Positions 63,833 to 64,000 of a stretch of DNA of 64,000 bases are shown here, one piece after another. A program made the translations under genes and the position numbers. Below the pieces are notes generated by a model. That model was not told the DNA's origin. It was given only the letters and a program-made list of their open reading frames with translations, and searched no databases. Source of the stretch: Blastococcus sp. CPCC 205250 (lineage in GTDB: Bacteria; Actinomycetota; Actinomycetes; Mycobacteriales; Geodermatophilaceae); assembly GCF_019799925.1 (NCBI RefSeq), contig NZ_JABGCG010000003.1:62001-126000 (forward strand). The letters are read 5' to 3'. How positions within the stretch are numbered: the stretch's first letter is position 1; each line of letters opens with the position of its first letter.

Positions 63833-64000
63833 ATGCAGCAGCGACGCCTCGGCGACCGGACCGTCAGCGCGATCGGACTGGGCGCCATGCCCCTGTCCAC
63901 CAGGGAGCAACGGCCCTCGCCGGCCGAGGCGGAAGCGGTCGTCCACGCCGCCCTGGACGCCGGGGTGACGCTCGTCGACACCGCCGACGCCTACGCCGCC
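63833..64000 (+). CDS. Aldo/keto reductase family protein, 3'-truncated
   Basis: Only the first 56 residues are in the window. [20 protein letters not shown] and [20 protein letters not shown] match the start of the aldo/keto reductase barrel, including the Asp/Tyr of the active site (DTADAY). The rest lies beyond the window, so cofactor preference and substrate cannot be judged. Confidence 0.85.
   Translation, partial: MQQRRLGDRTVSAIGLGAMPLSTREQRPSPAEAEAVVHAALDAGVTLVDTADAYAA

Overview
The window is very GC-rich, with almost all reading frames open, frequent GTG starts and 1- or 4-base gene overlaps. It encodes BldD, the actinobacterial integration host factor (mIHF), a degenerate PriA and DUF5995/DUF4287/DUF6167 proteins. 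This points firmly to Actinomycetota. The overall look fits a Geodermatophilaceae-like genus (Blastococcus, Geodermatophilus or Modestobacter), but that family call is an inference. I saw no tRNA, rRNA, CRISPR array, integrase or insertion sequence.

Region 1 (1-19342) is accessory. It holds the 3' part of malQ, a secreted ExeM/NucH nuclease divergent from a secreted 5'-nucleotidase with a PhoP-type box between them, a small gene behind a LexA/SOS-like box, transporters, an EVE-like protein, a universal stress protein and a DNA-binding/MurA-like fusion with its own palindromic operator candidate. It also holds a purine-flavoured block: an adenosine deaminase pseudogene, a DUF5995 gene, a PucR regulator and an AllH-like DUF2877 gene. 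Two broken genes (excalibur, adenosine deaminase) and several strong hairpins lie here.

Region 2 (19347-45828) is almost entirely minus strand and housekeeping. In transcription order it runs: the pyrimidine operon pyrR-pyrB-pyrC-carA-carB-pyrK-pyrD-pyrF plus a small membrane gene; then mihF, gmk, rpoZ, coaBC, metK, priA, def, fmt and rsmB; then rpe, ribD, ribE, ribBA, ribH, hisE and hisG. A GNAT gene and a doubly frameshifted membrane gene interrupt the usual rsmB-rpe junction. A PyrR-binding RNA hairpin abuts the pyrR ribosome-binding site, so the operon is probably under translational feedback by its own first product.

Region 3 (46063-64000) starts with bldD, reading away from pyrR. A two-gene ABC exporter, a tiny ORF and an EthD-like gene follow. 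Then comes a minus-strand block (transcribed rarA, DUF948, DUF6167, alaS, ruvX, mltG, aroE, an A24 peptidase, aroC, aroK, aroB, aroQ, an M24 peptidase, efp, nusB) for cell-wall synthesis, the shikimate pathway and translation. A truncated aldo/keto reductase closes the window.

The less ordinary signals are two PhoP-type boxes (one with no obvious target gene), a near-perfect SOS box in front of an uncharacterised gene, and an XRE-MurA fusion that keeps every catalytic residue and has a palindrome overlapping a leaderless promoter. Three degraded genes, a CTG-started fmt and the PyrR loop complete the list.
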